Positions 17,213 to 26,527 of a stretch of 42,563 nucleotides of DNA are shown here, piece by piece; positions within the stretch are counted from its first letter, which is position 1; the number at the start of each line of letters is the position of its first letter. Below the pieces are notes generated by a model, which was given only the letters and a program-made list of their open reading frames with translations, was not told the DNA's origin and did not search any database. Source of the DNA: a bacterium (GTDB taxonomy: Bacteria; Vulcanimicrobiota; Vulcanimicrobiia; Vulcanimicrobiales; SCRA01). The stretch is from NCBI GenBank assembly GCA_004298665.1, contig SCQY01000050.1:1-42563 (forward strand), given 5' to 3'. The translations under genes were made by a program, and so were the position numbers.

Positions 17213-19030
17213 ATGGTTACCTCCACGGGCATTGCGGCGGGGGCGGAGACGCGCTCCCTTCCGGAGTTGCTGTTACCTGCATTGCGTGCCGACGTCCCGG
17301 AGCTGCTCTGCGAGCGCGTCACGCGGGGCGGCCCCTTCCGCAAGATAGGCTCCGGCGAGGTCCTGCGGCGCGCCCAGCATATCGCGCTGGGGCTGCGCGA
17401 GCTCGGCTTACAGCCTGGAGACCGCGTCGCGCTGCTCTCGCCCAACTGCGTCGACTGGATCGTCGCGGACTTGGGTGTTCAGTTCGCCGGCATGGTTACC
17501 GTGCCGATCTTCGCCACCCAGGCGGCCGATCAGGTAGCGTACATCATCCGGCATGCTGGTGCGCGCGTGCTCTTCCTGCATGACCAGGCTCAGCGCGTCC
17601 AGCTGCTCGCGGCCGGTGCCGAACTCCCGCCGACCTATGTCTTCGGCAGCGAGGGCGTGGAAGGCATCGCGCAGCTCGAGGCGCGCGGCGAGCAACGCGC
17701 CGCCGCCGACCCCGACGAGCTGCTGCATCTGGGCGAGGGCATCTCCGGTGACGCACTCTGCACGCTGATCTACACGTCGGGGACTACGGGCGATCCCAAG
17801 GGCGTGATGCTCACGCACAGCAACTTCACCAGCAACGTCGTCGACGCGTTCACTGCGGGGATGAGCGGCATGCGGGCAGGAGACGTCGTGCTCTCCGTCC
17901 TGCCCGTTGCGCACATCTACGAGCGCATGATCATCTATGGCTATCTCTACGTCCAGTGCTCGGTCTACGTCTGCCATACTCCCGACGAGCTGATCGACGA
18001 TCTGCGCGAGGTCCATCCGACGTCGATGACGGCCGTTCCGCGCCTCTTCGAGCGCATGCTCTCGGGAATCGTCGGCAAGGCCCGCGAGGAAGGCGGCCTC
18101 AAGGCGCGCCTGGTGCCGTGGGCGCTGGCCGCCGGCTGTGCCTACGCGCGGGCCACGCTGGTGGAGCATCGCCGGCCGTCGCTGGGGCAGGCGTTGACGT
18201 ATGCGCTCGCTCGTGCGCTGGTGTTGAGGAAGATCCCCCCGTTGATGGGGCTCGATCGCCTGCACTTCTTCGTCTCGGGAAGCGCTCCGCTGCACCTCGA
18301 TACCGCGCTCACGTTCGCCGGCTTGGGCCTGACGATACTCCAGGGCTACGGCCTTACGGAAACCTCACCGGTGGTCTCCGTCAACCCGCTCTCGGAGAAC
18401 CGTCTGGGCAGCGTGGGACGCGTGATCCCTCACGTCGAGGTCAAGATCGCCGAAGATGGTGAGATCCTCGTGCGCGGCGCAAACGTGATGAGCGGCTACT
18501 ACTTGAACGATGCGGCGAACGCCGCTGCTTTCACGGACGGCTGGTTCCGTACGGGGGACATCGGGCGCTTCGACGACGATAACTACCTCTACGTGACGGA
18601 TCGCAAGAAGGAGCTGCTGAAGACCTCGGGCGGCAAGTACCTCTCGCCCGCGCGCATCGAGACGGCACTCAAACGCTCGATCTACATCGCGCAAGTGATG
18701 GTGGTCGGCGACGGGCGTCCTCATCCCGCCGCGCTGATCGCGCCGGATTGGAAGCTGGTGCGGGAGCGCATCGGTGCCTCACCGGGCGACCGGACAGAGG
18801 ACCTGGCTTTGGACCCGCGTGTCGTCCGCCTCTTCGCGCACGAGGTCCACGAGCAGAGCGAGGGGCTCTCGCCCTTCGAGCAGATCCGCCGTTTCACGGT
18901 GCTGCCTCGCGATCTGACCGTGGAGGGCGGGGAGCTCTCGCCGACGCTCAAGCTCAAGCGGCGCATCATCGAGCAGCGCTACGCGGCACAGATCGAGCGC
19001 GTCTATTCCCAGGCGGTGCCCACGGAGTAG
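17213..19030 (+). CDS. Long-chain acyl-CoA synthetase (AMP-binding)
   Basis: About 605 residues of the ANL adenylate-forming superfamily, which activates fatty acids to acyl-CoA through an acyl-AMP. Visible motifs: IYTSGTTGDPKGVMLTH (P-loop-like A3), ILQGYGLTETSPVVSVNP (A5), GWFRTGDIGRFDDDNYLYVTDRKKELLKTSGGKYLSP (A7-A10 region) and late KLKRR. The fold and length fit FadD15/ACSL-type long-chain synthetases. The start is uncertain: ATG 17213 gives a family-like N-terminus; GTG 17162 overlaps the comEA stop (GTGA) and would add 17 residues. It lies just upstream of a beta-oxidation operon, consistent with supplying its substrate. Confidence 0.92.
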   Translation: MVTSTGIAAGAETRSLPELLLPALRADVPELLCERVTRGGPFRKIGSGEVLRRAQHIALGLRELGLQPGDRVALLSPNCVDWIVADLGVQFAGMVTVPIFATQAADQVAYIIRHAGARVLFLHDQAQRVQLLAAGAELPPTYVFGSEGVEGIAQLEARGEQRAAADPDELLHLGEGISGDALCTLIYTSGTTGDPKGVMLTHSNFTSNVVDAFTAGMSGMRAGDVVLSVLPVAHIYERMIIYGYLYVQCSVYVCHTPDELIDDLREVHPTSMTAVPRLFERMLSGIVGKAREEGGLKARLVPWALAAGCAYARATLVEHRRPSLGQALTYALARALVLRKIPPLMGLDRLHFFVSGSAPLHLDTALTFAGLGLTILQGYGLTETSPVVSVNPLSENRLGSVGRVIPHVEVKIAEDGEILVRGANVMSGYYLNDAANAAAFTDGWFRTGDIGRFDDDNYLYVTDRKKELLKTSGGKYLSPARIETALKRSIYIAQVMVVGDGRPHPAALIAPDWKLVRERIGASPGDRTEDLALDPRVVRLFAHEVHEQSEGLSPFEQIRRFTVLPRDLTVEGGELSPTLKLKRRIIEQRYAAQIERVYSQAVPTE

Positions 19031-19062
19031 CTGCGCTCCTGCCGGGCCTCGCCCGCGCGCCC

Positions 19063-19092
19063 TTGACGGGCTCCCTGCCTTGGCGGTACTAT
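19063..19092 (+). promoter_or_regulatory. Sigma70-type promoter candidate for the fad operon
   Basis: TTGACG at 19063-19068 and TACTAT at 19087-19092 are separated by 18 bp, a good housekeeping-sigma match in a GC-rich genome. It sits about 170 bp upstream of the acyl-CoA dehydrogenase and just before an AT-rich palindrome. Confidence 0.5.
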
Positions 19093-19107
19093 GCTAAATA
19101 GGGCTAT

Positions 19108-19121
19108 TGATAATTTTATCA
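19108..19121. promoter_or_regulatory. AT-rich palindromic operator candidate
   Basis: TGATAA-TT-TTATCA is a perfect 6-bp inverted repeat with a 2-bp centre. It lies about 16 bp downstream of the -10 candidate, where a bound repressor would block transcription. PadR or TetR/FadR-type repressors bind such sites, and a PadR gene is in the operon, but the pairing is inference. Confidence 0.45.
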
Positions 19122-19263
19122 GTAATGCTCTGCTGCCGAGCGGGGTATCCTGGATGCCGACCGTACGCACAACGTCGACTTCGCAAGCCGCGCCGCGTTC
19201 TCAGGCGCCGGCGCGCGTTCATCATGTTGCCGGATTGAAGAAACGCGAGAGAGTGGAGAGATC

Positions 19264-21084
19264 ATGAGCACGTACCAAGCACCAGTACGAGACATGCAGT
19301 TCGTCCTGCGCGAGCTCGCAGGCGCCGAGGAGATCGCGCAGCTCCCCGGCTGCGAGGAGACGCTCGACGTCCTGGATTCGATCCTCGAAGAGGCGGCCGC
19401 GTTCGCTACCGGCGTGCTCGACCCGCTCAACGTGAAGGCAGACCGCGAAGGCTGCACGTGGAAAGACGGCGAGGTCACCACGCCCAGCGGCTTCAAGGAT
19501 GCCTACCGGCAGTTCGCGCAGGCGGGCTGGATCGGGCTTCCCGTCCCTGTGGAGTACGGCGGTCAGGGCTTGCCTTCGCTGCTGCTCGGGCCCACGCTCG
19601 AAATGTGGAACGGAGCCAATGTCGGCTTCGCCAACGGCCCGCTGCTCAATCAAGGTGCGATCGAGGCGATCGAGCTGACGGGCTCGGAGGAACAGAAGAA
19701 GCTCTACATCCCCAAGCTGGTCTCCGGCACATGGACGGGCACGATGTGTCTCACGGAGCCGCAGGCAGGCTCGGACCTCGCGCAAGTACGCGCTAAAGCG
19801 ATGCCCGAGGGCGACCACTACCGCATCAGCGGTCAGAAGATCTTCATTACCTTCGGCGAGCACGACATGGCGCAGAACATCGTGCACTTGGTGCTGGCGC
19901 GTCTGCCCGACGCACCCGAGGGCACCAAGGGCATCTCGCTCTTCATCGTGCCCAAGTTCCTCGTGAACCCGGACGGCTCGCTCGGTGAGCACAACGACGT
20001 CTACTGCGCCGGCATCGAGCATAAGCTCGGCATCAACGGCAATCCCACCTGCACCATGAACTACGGCGAGAAGAACGGCGCGATCGGCTACCTCGTAGGC
20101 GAGCCCAACCGCGGCCTCGAGTACATGTTCATCATGATGAATGCGGCGCGTTTCAGCGTCGGCGTGCAGGGCCTGGCGATCGCCGACCGCGCCTACCAGA
20201 GCGCCTTGCAGTATGCCAAGGAGCGCGTCCAGAGCCGCGATGTCGCCGCGCGCTCGCCCAAGCCGCAGGAGATCATCAAGCATCCCGACGTGCGGCGCAT
20301 GCTCATGTGGATGAAGTCTCAGCTCGAGGCGATGCGCGCGCTGGCCTACGTCACCGCCATGTCGCTCGACTTTGCGCACAAGCATCCCGACGAGAAGGTG
20401 CGCAGAGAGCATAAGGCCTTCGTCGAATTGATGATCCCCGTTGTCAAGGGCTGGTGCACGGAGACGGCGGTCGACCTCTGCTCGACTGCCCTGCAAGTCT
20501 TCGGCGGCATGGGCTACATCGAGGAGACGGGAATCGCGCAGCAGTATCGCGACGTGCGCATCACCACGATCTACGAGGGCACGACCGGCATCCAGGCGCT
20601 CGACCTGGTGGGGCGCAAGCTGATCCGCGACATGGGCGCCACAGCCACCGCAGTCATCACGAAGATGAAGAAGTTCGCCAAGGGGCTGGAGGCCGAGGAG
20701 AATGCGGAGGTCAAGGTGATTGCGCAGGCGCTTGCGCACGGCGTCGATGCGCTGGCCGACGCTTCGCAGTGGATCGGCATGAACGCCATGGGCGATCCGC
20801 ACACAGCGTTCGCTTGTTCGGTGCCGTACCTCAAACTGTGGGGCGTGGTTGCCGGCGGCTGGCAGATGGCCCGCGCGGCGCAGATTGCGGCGCACAAGAT
20901 CGCCGCAGGCGACCGTGAGGCGGACTTCTACAAGGCCAAGCTCGCGACGGCGCGCTTCTACGCGACCAATGTGCTCAGCCAGGACGCCTGGCTGCAGCGG
21001 CAGATCAAGGAGAGCTCCGCCGACGTACTTGCGCTCGCCGAGGAACAATTCGATCTCGATCGTAAGCCGACGGTGGTGGCGTGA
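19264..21084 (+). CDS. Acyl-CoA dehydrogenase, about 600-residue type
   Basis: 606-residue FAD-dependent acyl-CoA dehydrogenase of the long class with an extra C-terminal domain (related to DmdC and medium/long-chain forms). The N-terminus YQAPVRDMQFVLRELAG is typical of this subfamily. CLTEPQAGSDLAQVRAKA and GQKIFITFGEHDM form the substrate/flavin region; the C-terminal part has CSTALQVFGGMGYIEETG and TTIYEGTTGIQALDLVGRK, where E575-type catalytic glutamate is expected (YEGTTGIQ). It performs the first oxidation of beta-oxidation. The start ATG 19264 follows GGAGAG. It heads an operon with the fadB-like and fadA-like genes. Confidence 0.95.
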   Translation: MSTYQAPVRDMQFVLRELAGAEEIAQLPGCEETLDVLDSILEEAAAFATGVLDPLNVKADREGCTWKDGEVTTPSGFKDAYRQFAQAGWIGLPVPVEYGGQGLPSLLLGPTLEMWNGANVGFANGPLLNQGAIEAIELTGSEEQKKLYIPKLVSGTWTGTMCLTEPQAGSDLAQVRAKAMPEGDHYRISGQKIFITFGEHDMAQNIVHLVLARLPDAPEGTKGISLFIVPKFLVNPDGSLGEHNDVYCAGIEHKLGINGNPTCTMNYGEKNGAIGYLVGEPNRGLEYMFIMMNAARFSVGVQGLAIADRAYQSALQYAKERVQSRDVAARSPKPQEIIKHPDVRRMLMWMKSQLEAMRALAYVTAMSLDFAHKHPDEKVRREHKAFVELMIPVVKGWCTETAVDLCSTALQVFGGMGYIEETGIAQQYRDVRITTIYEGTTGIQALDLVGRKLIRDMGATATAVITKMKKFAKGLEAEENAEVKVIAQALAHGVDALADASQWIGMNAMGDPHTAFACSVPYLKLWGVVAGGWQMARAAQIAAHKIAAGDREADFYKAKLATARFYATNVLSQDAWLQRQIKESSADVLALAEEQFDLDRKPTVVA

Positions 21085-21085
21085 G

Positions 21086-23200
21086 ATGATGATCCATACG
21101 CAGGATCGCGACGGCGTTCGCATCATCACGCACGACAACCCGCCCGTCAACGCGCTCTCCTTCGCGCTCTCCAAGGACCTGCTCGTCGCGGTGAGCGCCG
21201 CTGAGAGCGATCCCACCGTGCGCGCGGTGGTCTTCACGGGCGCCAACGGCATCTTCAGCGCAGGGGCCGACGTCAACGACTTCCGCGGCGAGCCCCAGCC
21301 GGACGCCAAGTCCGTCCGCGACGTGATCGCCGCCGTCGAACGCGGCGCCAAGACCTACGTCGCCGCCATCGACGGCAACGCCATGGGCGGCGGCCTCGAG
21401 CTTTCGCTGGCCTGCGACTACCGCGTCGCCACGCCGCGTTCCAAAGTCGGCTTGCCGGAGATTCGTCTGGGCCTGATCCCGGGTGCCGGCGGTACGCAGC
21501 GCCTGCCGCGCTTGATCGGTGCGCAGGCGGCGCTCGACATGATGCTCAAGGGCAAGACCGTCACGGCGGAGGAGGCCAAGAAGAAGGGCATCCTGGACGA
21601 GATTGCCGCGGGCGACGTGGTGGAGGCGGCGCTTGCGCTGGTTGCGCGCCTCGCAGCCGGCGAGCCCAAGCGTCGCGTCTCGCAGCGCAAGGTGGAGATC
21701 GGCGGCGGCATCCAAGCCTTCGCGCTCCCGTACGTCGTCGCGCAGGCACACAAGATGTGCCCGCCCGAGGAGAAGGGCGGATTCGCCGCCCACAAGCTGG
21801 TCGACGCCGTGCAGGCCGCCTTCGAGTTGCCGTTCGCGCGAGGTTTGGCTCGCGAGTTCCGCCTCTTCGACGAGCTCGTGCGCTCCGCACCGGCGCAGGC
21901 GCTCATGCACCTCTTCTTCGCCGAGCGAGAGCTGGCGAAAGTTCCCGGCCTGCCGGCCGCGGAGCCGCTGACGATCAAGAAGGCGGGCGTCATCGGTGCC
22001 GGCACGATGGGCACCGGAATCGCGATCACGTTCGCCAACGCCGGCATCCCCGTGACGGTGATCGAGCCCAAAGACGAGCAGATCGAGAAGGCCAAGCAGA
22101 TGGTCTTCGGCATGTTCATGTATCAAGTACAACGCGGCCGCCTGACGCAGGAAGAAGCCTGGAAGCTGGGCCAGTCGATCGCCTTCACCGACGACTACGC
22201 CGAGCTCAGCGATGCCGATGTCGTCGTCGAAGCCGTCTTCGAGAGCATGGACGTCAAGCGGCAGGTGTTCCAGAAACTCGACCAGGTGACCAAGCCCGAG
22301 GCGATCCTCGCTTCGAACACCTCCACGCTGGACATCGACGCGATGGCCGCGCAGACGGCGCGTCCGGAGAAGGTGCTGGGCCTGCACTTCTTCGCCCCGG
22401 CCAACATCATGCAGCTCCTCGAGATCGTGCGCGGCTCGCAGACCTCGCCGCAGACGCTGGCCACGGCGTTCAAGCTGGCCAAGGACCTGCGCAAGATCGG
22501 CGTGCTCTCCGCCAACGCCTTCGGCTTCATCGGCAACCGCATGCTCTTCGATTACGCGCGCGAAGTCGTCTCGCTGGCGGAAGAGGGCGTGCCGCCGTAT
22601 CGCGTGGATGCCGTGCTCAAGGATTTCGGCATGGCGATGGGGCCGTTCGCGATGTTCGATCTGAGCGGCGTGGACGTCTTCTGGCACATCCAGCAGGCGC
22701 GGCCGGAGATGGGCGCCGCGCGCACCAAGATCGTCGATCGCATGTACGAGCTCAAGCGGCTTGGCCAGAAGACGGGCGCGGGCTTCTACCGGTATGAGAA
22801 GGGCAGCCGCGAGCCCATCCCCGATCCCGAGATCGAGAAGCTCTTCGCGCAGGAGGCTGCCAAGGCGGGCATTGCGCAACGCACCGATGTCTCCGATCAG
22901 GAGATCGTCAAGCGCGCCATCTACGCACTGATCAACGCGGGCGCGAACTTGCTCAAGGATGGCGTAGCGTTGCGCCCCGGCGACATCGACATCGTCTACA
23001 TCTACGGCTACGGCTTCCCGCCGCACCACGGCGGCCCGATGTGGTATGCCGACGAGATCGGTGCGGCCCAGGTCTACGCTGAAGTCACGAGCTTCCGCGA
23101 GCGTTTCGGCGCACAGTGGGAGCCCTCGCCGCTGCTCGCCGAGATAGCGCGGAGCGGCAAGAAGCTCGCTGGATATACGAAGGAGTTGGCACATGCGTGA
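21086..23200 (+). CDS. fadB: Enoyl-CoA hydratase/3-hydroxyacyl-CoA dehydrogenase fusion
   Basis: 704-residue bifunctional enzyme for steps two and three of beta-oxidation. The N-terminal crotonase domain (residues 1-190) has [15 protein letters not shown] and [21 protein letters not shown] with the oxyanion-hole glycines, and [21 protein letters not shown]. The NAD-binding domain begins at about 295 with [22 protein letters not shown]; the C-terminal helical domain has [19 protein letters not shown] and [11 protein letters not shown]. The order matches FadB/FadJ. The start ATG 21086 lies one base after the preceding stop; a second ATG follows immediately. It overlaps the thiolase by 8 bp. Confidence 0.95.
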   Translation: MMIHTQDRDGVRIITHDNPPVNALSFALSKDLLVAVSAAESDPTVRAVVFTGANGIFSAGADVNDFRGEPQPDAKSVRDVIAAVERGAKTYVAAIDGNAMGGGLELSLACDYRVATPRSKVGLPEIRLGLIPGAGGTQRLPRLIGAQAALDMMLKGKTVTAEEAKKKGILDEIAAGDVVEAALALVARLAAGEPKRRVSQRKVEIGGGIQAFALPYVVAQAHKMCPPEEKGGFAAHKLVDAVQAAFELPFARGLAREFRLFDELVRSAPAQALMHLFFAERELAKVPGLPAAEPLTIKKAGVIGAGTMGTGIAITFANAGIPVTVIEPKDEQIEKAKQMVFGMFMYQVQRGRLTQEEAWKLGQSIAFTDDYAELSDADVVVEAVFESMDVKRQVFQKLDQVTKPEAILASNTSTLDIDAMAAQTARPEKVLGLHFFAPANIMQLLEIVRGSQTSPQTLATAFKLAKDLRKIGVLSANAFGFIGNRMLFDYAREVVSLAEEGVPPYRVDAVLKDFGMAMGPFAMFDLSGVDVFWHIQQARPEMGAARTKIVDRMYELKRLGQKTGAGFYRYEKGSREPIPDPEIEKLFAQEAAKAGIAQRTDVSDQEIVKRAIYALINAGANLLKDGVALRPGDIDIVYIYGYGFPPHHGGPMWYADEIGAAQVYAEVTSFRERFGAQWEPSPLLAEIARSGKKLAGYTKELAHA

Positions 23201-24374
23201 GGCGGTGATCGTCTCGGCAGCACGCACGCCGATCGGTAAGGCTTTTCGCGGCGCGTACAATCAAACCCACGGCGCCACGCTGGCCGGCCACGTGGTGAAG
23301 CATGCTATCGAGCGTGCGAACGTTGATCCCGCCGAAGTCGAAGACGTGGTCATGGGGGTTGGCCTTCCCGAAGGCGCCACCGGCAACAACCTCGGCCGCG
23401 TCGCTGCCTTGCGCGCGGGCCTGCCCGTATCGGTTCCGGGCACCACGGTCAGCCGCTATTGCGCCTCGGGTTTGCAGGCTATCTCCGTTGCCGCGCAGCG
23501 CGTGGTGGTGGACGGCGCCGGGGTGATTGTCGCGGGCGGCTGCGAGTCGATCAGCATGGTGCAGAACGGCATGAACACGCACGGCTTCACCGAGGAGTGG
23601 ATCTTACGCCACGTGCCCGACGTCTACACGCCGATGCTCTACACGGCCGATTTCGTCGCCAAGAAGTACGACGTTTCGCGCGAGCGCCAGGACGAATATG
23701 CGCTGCAGAGCCAGCAGCGTACCGCCGCCGCCCAGGCCGCCCACAAGTTCGATGACGAGATCGTCCCCCTGCGCACGTGGAAGTTCATCGAGAGCAAGGA
23801 GACCGGCGAAGCCCGCGAGGAGCAGGTCATGTTGGAGGCCGATGAGGGCAATCGCCCCGATACGACGCTCCAGGGGCTCTCCTCGCTGAAGGGCGTGACC
23901 GATCCCGCGTCGACGATCACCGCCGGTAACTCCTCGCAGCTCTCCGACGGCGCCGCAGCGGTGGTGGTTATGGACGCGCAGCTCGCGCAGCGGCGAAACC
24001 TCGAGCCACTGGGTTTCTACCGCGGTATGGTAGTCGTAGGCTGCGAGCCGGGCGAGATGGGCATCGGACCCGTCCTCGCCGTGCCCGCGCTCCTCAAGCG
24101 CCACAATCTCGGCATCGACGATATCGGCTTGTGGGAGCTCAACGAGGCTTTCGCCGTGCAGACCGTGTACTGCCGCGACACGCTGGGGATTCCCAACGAG
24201 ATCTTCAACGTCGACGGCGGCGCCGTCTCGATCGGCCATCCCTACGGCATGAGCGGAGCTCGCATGGTCATGCACGCGTTGATCGAAGGAAGACGGCGGA
24301 AGGTCAAGCACGTGGTTGTCACCATGTGCATCGGCGGCGGCATGGGCGCCGCGGGATTATTCGAAGTCGCCTGA
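23193..24374 (+). CDS. fadA: Acetyl-CoA acyltransferase (3-ketoacyl-CoA thiolase)
   Basis: 393-residue thiolase for the last step of beta-oxidation. The nucleophilic Cys is in [14 protein letters not shown] (about residue 91), the histidine in [16 protein letters not shown], and the second Cys in [13 protein letters not shown] at the C-terminus. The N-terminus [17 protein letters not shown] is standard. The start ATG 23193 is within the 3' end of the fadB-like gene and has AAGGAG 7 nt upstream, showing translational coupling. A biosynthetic acetoacetyl-CoA thiolase is possible by sequence alone, but the operon favours degradation. Confidence 0.95.
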   Translation: MREAVIVSAARTPIGKAFRGAYNQTHGATLAGHVVKHAIERANVDPAEVEDVVMGVGLPEGATGNNLGRVAALRAGLPVSVPGTTVSRYCASGLQAISVAAQRVVVDGAGVIVAGGCESISMVQNGMNTHGFTEEWILRHVPDVYTPMLYTADFVAKKYDVSRERQDEYALQSQQRTAAAQAAHKFDDEIVPLRTWKFIESKETGEAREEQVMLEADEGNRPDTTLQGLSSLKGVTDPASTITAGNSSQLSDGAAAVVVMDAQLAQRRNLEPLGFYRGMVVVGCEPGEMGIGPVLAVPALLKRHNLGIDDIGLWELNEAFAVQTVYCRDTLGIPNEIFNVDGGAVSIGHPYGMSGARMVMHALIEGRRRKVKHVVVTMCIGGGMGAAGLFEVA

Positions 24375-24404
24375 AGGCGACGCCTGACGAAAGGGGAGGA
24401 ATGC

Positions 24405-24872
24405 ATGCCGACCGTACGCACGCGCGAAGGAAAGCTCACGCGGATCTCCGCCGCCGAAGTCCTGCGCGGCCCGATCAAGAGCAAGACCGTCTTCCCGGCC
24501 CTGCTGCTGCACATGCTCTCGCAGGCTCCCGACCACGGCTACGGCTTGATGCAGCGCATCGAGCGGCTCACCGGTGATCTGCTGCCGGTCAATACCAACA
24601 CGATCTATCCGTTGCTGCGCCGTCTCGAAGAGCGCGGCTTCGTCAAAGGCAGTTGGGATCACCCCAGCAAACGCGCGCGCCGCGTCTACGAGATCACGGA
24701 AAGCGGCCGCGAGCGCTTAGCCTTGATCAAGGGCAACATGCTCCCATATCTGGACATGATTCTCGGTGCGATCGTCAAGTTGAAAAGCGAGCTCTACGGC
24801 GAGGCTTCGGTGCAGGCGCCCGCCAAGCCAGTGCCGCCGGCGCCTGCGCGTGCAAAACTGCTCACCCGCTGA
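24405..24872 (+). CDS. PadR family transcriptional regulator
   Basis: 155 residues. A winged-helix PadR domain (about residues 25-105) has VFPALLLHMLSQAPDHGYGLMQRIE, VNTNTIYPLLRRLEERGFV and KRARRVYEITESGRERLALIKG, followed by a short dimerisation helix and a Pro/Ala-rich tail. PadR proteins usually repress nearby genes. It follows fadA by 30 bp with GGGGAGG before its ATG, so it is probably expressed with the beta-oxidation genes and may autoregulate them. The ligand is unknown; fatty acyl-CoA is an inference. Confidence 0.93.
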   Translation: MPTVRTREGKLTRISAAEVLRGPIKSKTVFPALLLHMLSQAPDHGYGLMQRIERLTGDLLPVNTNTIYPLLRRLEERGFVKGSWDHPSKRARRVYEITESGRERLALIKGNMLPYLDMILGAIVKLKSELYGEASVQAPAKPVPPAPARAKLLTR

Positions 24873-24884
24873 GGTATTGCCGCG

Positions 24885-25667
24885 TTGACATTTGAGAATG
24901 TGCTCGTTTCGGCCGAGGCCGGCGTTGCGACCTTGACGATCAACACGCCCCCTGCGAATACGCTCTCCGAGAAGACGGTAGGCGAGGTGAGCCGCGCCTT
25001 CGACGAGATCGAGCGCGACGACGGCGTGCGTGCCCTTGTCGTTACGGGTGCCGGAGACCGCGTTTTCGTCGGCGGAGCAGACGTCAACGAGTTCACGCGC
25101 GTCGCTTCGCCCGAAGATACCCGCGCCAAGATGCGCAGCGGCGCCGGCCTCTTCCGTCGCATCGAGCTCTTCCCCAAGCCGGTGATCGCAGCGATCAACG
25201 GGGTATGCGCCGGCGGCGGCTGCGAGTTCGCCCTCGCCTGCGATCTGCGCATCATGGCGGAATCGGCGACGATCGGCCAGCCTGAGATCAATCTCGGCAT
25301 CATGCCTGCCTGGGGCGGGACGCAGCGCCTGCCTCGACTGGTGGGGCCGGGCGACGCGCTCATGCTGATGATGTCCGGAGAGACGATCTCCGCGGCGCAA
25401 GCCGCGCGCATCGGGTTGGTCAATGAAGTCGTGCCCGCCGGCCGCGCGCTGGCCAGGGCCGTGGAGATCGCGCGTATGCTGGCTGCACGGGCGCCGCTGG
25501 CCCTAGCCGCCATCAAGCGTGCCGTGATCAGGGGGCTCGACGAAGGCTACGAAGTTGGCATCGCCTGCGAGCAGGACGAGATGGTCGACCTCTTCGCGAG
25601 CGCCGATGCGCGGGAAGGTATCGCGGCGTTTCTCGGCAAGCGGCGCCCTGTCTTCCGCGGCGTCTAG
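24885..25667 (+). CDS. Enoyl-CoA hydratase/isomerase
   Basis: 260-residue crotonase. Motifs VTGAGDRVFVGGADVNEF (oxyanion hole) and AINGVCAGGGCEFALACDLRI, then [20 protein letters not shown] with the catalytic glutamates of a hydratase, and GLVNEVVPAG. The start is TTG 24885, 12 bp after the PadR stop, with GAGG upstream. It is the second hydratase of the operon, after the fused fadB-like enzyme, and may take different chain-length or unsaturated substrates; this is inference. Confidence 0.94.
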   Translation: MTFENVLVSAEAGVATLTINTPPANTLSEKTVGEVSRAFDEIERDDGVRALVVTGAGDRVFVGGADVNEFTRVASPEDTRAKMRSGAGLFRRIELFPKPVIAAINGVCAGGGCEFALACDLRIMAESATIGQPEINLGIMPAWGGTQRLPRLVGPGDALMLMMSGETISAAQAARIGLVNEVVPAGRALARAVEIARMLAARAPLALAAIKRAVIRGLDEGYEVGIACEQDEMVDLFASADAREGIAAFLGKRRPVFRGV

Positions 25668-25879
25668 CAGCCTTGGTCTGGTGTGTGATTCATCGCACAA
25701 TTCTTTACCCGGCCTTGACGAAATGGCGTAGTACTATTCTGCCGTCCGCAGAACGATGAGTACACCGGGACTCGAGCGCGACACCCCTTCCCCCCACGCT
25801 CTGCCTTGGCATCCTACGGGATCGCTTGCTGACGTGACATGGCCGCCTGAACGATGCGGCGATAGGGGAAGCCGCCATA
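25668..25879. other. 212-bp gap with regulatory-looking sequence
   Basis: No supported gene. It contains a CRP/FNR-like dyad at 25684-25699 and, at 25715, TTGACG followed by TACTAT at 25732 (spacing 11 bp, too short for a standard promoter) or TATTCT at 25735 (14 bp). The region is presumably the promoter of the orphan gene at 25880. Confidence 0.4.
25684..25699. promoter_or_regulatory. CRP/FNR-like binding site candidate
   Basis: TGTGA-TTCATC-GCACA is close to the CRP consensus TGTGA-N6-TCACA, with one mismatch. It lies 17 bp after the enoyl-CoA hydratase stop and about 180 bp upstream of the orphan gene. No CRP-family gene is in the window, so the link is only by motif. Confidence 0.35.
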
Positions 25880-26521
25880 ATGTTCTGCGCGCACAAACTC
25901 GGCCAGCTTCAGGAGAGAGCCGCGCCCTCGGCGGGCACCGTGTTCGGGTCCGCCGATCTCGACGTGCATTGCTCGGTCCATTTGCCGGAGCGCGGTACGC
26001 TCGTCAATATCGCCATCAGCGCCTTTGCCAACGTAGCCGAGTGCGGTGCGGCGCTGGGTCTCGATCTCTCCACTGCGCTGCTGATCCTGCCCAGCAACTT
26101 CGAGTCGGCTGTTTCGCGTTCGGATCTCGTGCAGGACAGCTCGACATCGTGGCTGAGCGATAGGTTCACCGAAGCGCGCATCCCGCACACCGTTTTGCTT
26201 CCGGATCGTGAGACGCAACGCCGTTCGATGAGTCAGTCGGACCGGTTTCGCAGCCGTATGGCTGGGACGGCCGAGTTGCCGCTGGTCTGCGCGACGCCGC
26301 GCTTCGCGCTGCAGACGTTCGATGTCTTCTCGCTGGTCGTCGGGTACGTGTTCGACGCCGCGCAGATGGCTCGAGGCGAGGCCACGGACGCAACGCATGT
26401 CGACCTCGTCATCGGCCCCCGCAGCGGACGCTACGTGCGCATCTCCTACCAGGGACCGGTGACCGAGGTGCAAGCTGTGGCCGCGACGATTCGCAAGCTG
26501 CTCCAGCAGGAGCAGGTGTAG
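25880..26521 (+). CDS. Conserved-looking protein of unknown function
   Basis: 213 residues with ATG 25880; the ribosome binding site is weak (GGGGA about 12 nt upstream), so the start could be later. The sequence alternates hydrophobic strands and helices: LDVHCSVHLPERGTLVNIAISAFANV, LSTALLILPSNFESAV, then a polar Arg/Ser-rich part and a C-terminal FDVFSLVVGYVFDAAQMARGE with HVDLVIGPRSGRYVRISYQG. No signal peptide and no clear membrane segment. I do not recognise a family. Codon use and a regular protein-like pattern argue that it is real rather than an antisense shadow. It converges on the TPM-domain gene, 6 bp apart. Confidence 0.6.
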   Translation: MFCAHKLGQLQERAAPSAGTVFGSADLDVHCSVHLPERGTLVNIAISAFANVAECGAALGLDLSTALLILPSNFESAVSRSDLVQDSSTSWLSDRFTEARIPHTVLLPDRETQRRSMSQSDRFRSRMAGTAELPLVCATPRFALQTFDVFSLVVGYVFDAAQMARGEATDATHVDLVIGPRSGRYVRISYQGPVTEVQAVAATIRKLLQQEQV

Positions 26522-26527
26522 CTGAGG

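Larger units (their letters stand above)
19031..19263. other. 233-bp promoter region of the beta-oxidation operon
   Basis: Contains no supported gene. It carries a promoter-like pair at 19063-19092 and an AT-rich palindrome at 19108-19121, listed separately. The rest, to the ribosome binding site at about 19253-19260 (GGAGAG), is a leader of about 140 nt without obvious terminator or riboswitch structure. Confidence 0.5.

Noticed and set aside
19222-23260. Very long open frames antisense to the acyl-CoA dehydrogenase and fadB-like genes
   Set aside because: Composition is His/Arg/Leu-rich with no motif; these are shadows of the plus-strand enzymes.
25715-25740. TTGACG and TACTAT as a housekeeping promoter before the orphan gene
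   Set aside because: The spacing is 11 bp (14 bp to TATTCT), too short for sigma70; kept only as a note in the gap entry.
25814-26473. Minus-strand frame opposite the orphan gene at 25880
   Set aside because: The plus-strand product has a more protein-like pattern of strands and helices; the minus product is Arg/His-rich. Certainty is moderate.
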